Positions 4,603-5,511 of a stretch of DNA of 5,511 bases are shown piece after piece. The stretch covers positions 1-5,511 of the forward strand of contig CAMLDZ010000166.1 of the NCBI GenBank assembly GCA_946478985.1, given 5' to 3'. How positions within the stretch are numbered: position 1 is the first letter of the stretch; each line of letters starts with the position of its first letter. The position numbers and the translations under genes are program-made. The notes below the pieces were generated by a model that did no database searches, had not been told where the DNA came from, and saw nothing but the letters and a program-made list of their open reading frames with translations. Source of the DNA: an uncultured Solimonas sp. (GTDB lineage: Bacteria > Pseudomonadota > Gammaproteobacteria > Nevskiales > Nevskiaceae).

Positions 4603-5511
4603 TCAGCCCGCCAGCTTTTCCTTCAGCAGCCGGTTCAGCGCGTCCGGGTTGGCCTTGCCGCCGGTGGCGCGCATGGTCTGGCCGACGAAGAAGCCGAACA
4701 GCTTGTCCTTGCCGGCGCGGTACTCGGCGAGCTGGCCCGGATTCTTGGCCATCACGTCCTCGATGGCGGCGACAATCGCCGACTCGTCGGTGATCTGCAC
4801 CAGGCCCTTGGCCTTGATGATGGTGTCGGCCGCGTCGATGCCGCTGGCCTCGCCGGCCAGCATCGCCTCGAAGACTTCCTTGGCGATCTTGCCGGAGATG
4901 GTCTGGTCGGCGATGCGCGCGATCAGGCCGGCCAGCATCGCCGCGCTGATCGGCGACTCGGCGATGTCCTTGCCGGACTTGTTCAGCGCGCCGAGCAGGT
5001 CGGTGATGGTCCAGTTGGCGCAGGTCTTGGCATCGGCCTTCGAGGTGGCGACGACTTCCTCATAGAAGTCGGCCAGCGCCTTGTCGCCGGTCAGCACGGT
5101 GGCGTCGTAGACCGGCAGGCCGTACTGCGCGATGAAACGTGCCTTCTTGGCTTCCGGCAGCTCCGGCATCGCCGCGCGGATGCGCGCGATGTCGTCCTGC
5201 GTGACGACGATCGGCAGCAGGTCCGGGTCCGGGAAGTAGCGGTAGTCGTTGGCGTTTTCCTTGGAGCGCATCGCCCGCGTCTCGCCGCTGTCCGGATTGA
5301 ACAGGCGGGTTTCCTGGATGACCTTGCCGCCGGACTCGATGACATCGATCTGCCGCTCGATCTCGAACTCGATCGCCTTCTCGACGTAGCGGAACGAGTT
5401 GACGTTCTTGGTCTCGGTACGCGTGCCGAATTCAGTGGCGCCGCGCTTGCGAACGGAAACGTTGGCGTCGCAGCGGAAGCTGCCTTCCTGCATGTTGCCG
5501 TCGCAGATGCC
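4603..5511 (-). CDS. gatB: Aspartyl/glutamyl-tRNA amidotransferase subunit B, C-terminal part (cut by window edge)
   Basis: GatB belongs to the cytosolic GatCAB complex. It activates misacylated Glu-tRNA(Gln) and/or Asp-tRNA(Asn) with ATP, so that ammonia from GatA can convert it to the amide. The last 302 residues are visible, roughly two thirds of the usual length of about 475-480. Numbering from the window edge, the catalytic cradle region shows [15 protein letters not shown] (7-21), [18 protein letters not shown] (30-47), [19 protein letters not shown] (67-85) and [12 protein letters not shown] (89-100), all nearly invariant in GatB. Residues about 148-300 are the helical and YqeY-like tRNA-binding tail, ending in [20 protein letters not shown] (270-289). 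There is no internal stop or frameshift. gatC and gatA are commonly nearby upstream, but that lies outside the window. The presence of GatCAB suggests that at least one of the two tRNA pairs is made by the indirect route here. Confidence 0.98.
   Translation of the reverse strand, partial: GICDGNMQEGSFRCDANVSVRKRGATEFGTRTETKNVNSFRYVEKAIEFEIERQIDVIESGGKVIQETRLFNPDSGETRAMRSKENANDYRYFPDPDLLPIVVTQDDIARIRAAMPELPEAKKARFIAQYGLPVYDATVLTGDKALADFYEEVVATSKADAKTCANWTITDLLGALNKSGKDIAESPISAAMLAGLIARIADQTISGKIAKEVFEAMLAGEASGIDAADTIIKAKGLVQITDESAIVAAIEDVMAKNPGQLAEYRAGKDKLFGFFVGQTMRATGGKANPDALNRLLKEKLAG

Noticed and set aside
3609..4793. Plus-strand open frame of 394 codons opposite hslO and the end of gatB
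   Set aside because: It spans two unmistakable minus-strand genes and their gap and ends in an Arg/Ser/Pro-rich run; a composition artefact.

Overview
The window is a GC-rich, densely packed bacterial chromosome segment in which every supported gene lies on the minus strand. It is read here from high to low coordinates, the direction of transcription. Gene content (GatB of the amidotransferase, Hsp33, PurU), GC-rich third codon positions and short gaps suggest a high-GC proteobacterium, plausibly a gammaproteobacterium of the Xanthomonadales/Nevskiales type. That placement is inference; there is no rRNA or other decisive marker. I see no tRNA, rRNA, insertion sequence, CRISPR array, phage gene or other sign of recent transfer.

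Layout: (1) 5511-4603, the C-terminal 302 residues of GatB, cut by the window edge. (2) A 34-bp perfect palindrome at 4559-4592, probably the gatB terminator. (3) 4544-3630, hslO, the redox-regulated chaperone Hsp33 with all four zinc cysteines. (4) 3610-3152, a small stand-alone SET-domain protein 19 bases after hslO. (5) A 94-base gap with two small inverted repeats. (6) 3057-456, a tight three-gene unit: a DUF1295 / steroid 5-alpha-reductase-like membrane protein, a CFA-synthase-superfamily methyltransferase closely resembling plant coclaurine N-methyltransferases, and a secreted protein of unknown function. Both junctions in this unit are 4-base ATGA stop/start overlaps. (7) An 81-base gap with a plausible sigma70 promoter. 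(8) 374-1, the N-terminal 124 residues of PurU, cut by the window edge.

The most interesting part is the three-gene unit. An integral membrane reductase-like protein, a cytosolic SAM-dependent methyltransferase and an exported beta-rich protein made from one message suggest a pathway that modifies a lipid or lipophilic molecule at the membrane, with the third protein acting in the periplasm. Related DUF1295/CFA-like pairings occur in bacterial lipid-modification loci, but the substrate cannot be read from this sequence. The methyltransferase seems to lack the tyrosine used by true cyclopropane synthases to hold bicarbonate, as in plant N-methyltransferases. Its product may therefore not be a cyclopropane fatty acid, whatever an automatic annotation says.

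The remaining genes are housekeeping: translation fidelity (gatB), oxidative-stress protein protection (hslO), formate/one-carbon balance for purines (purU), plus a SET protein of unknown target. Few starts have a convincing Shine-Dalgarno sequence.
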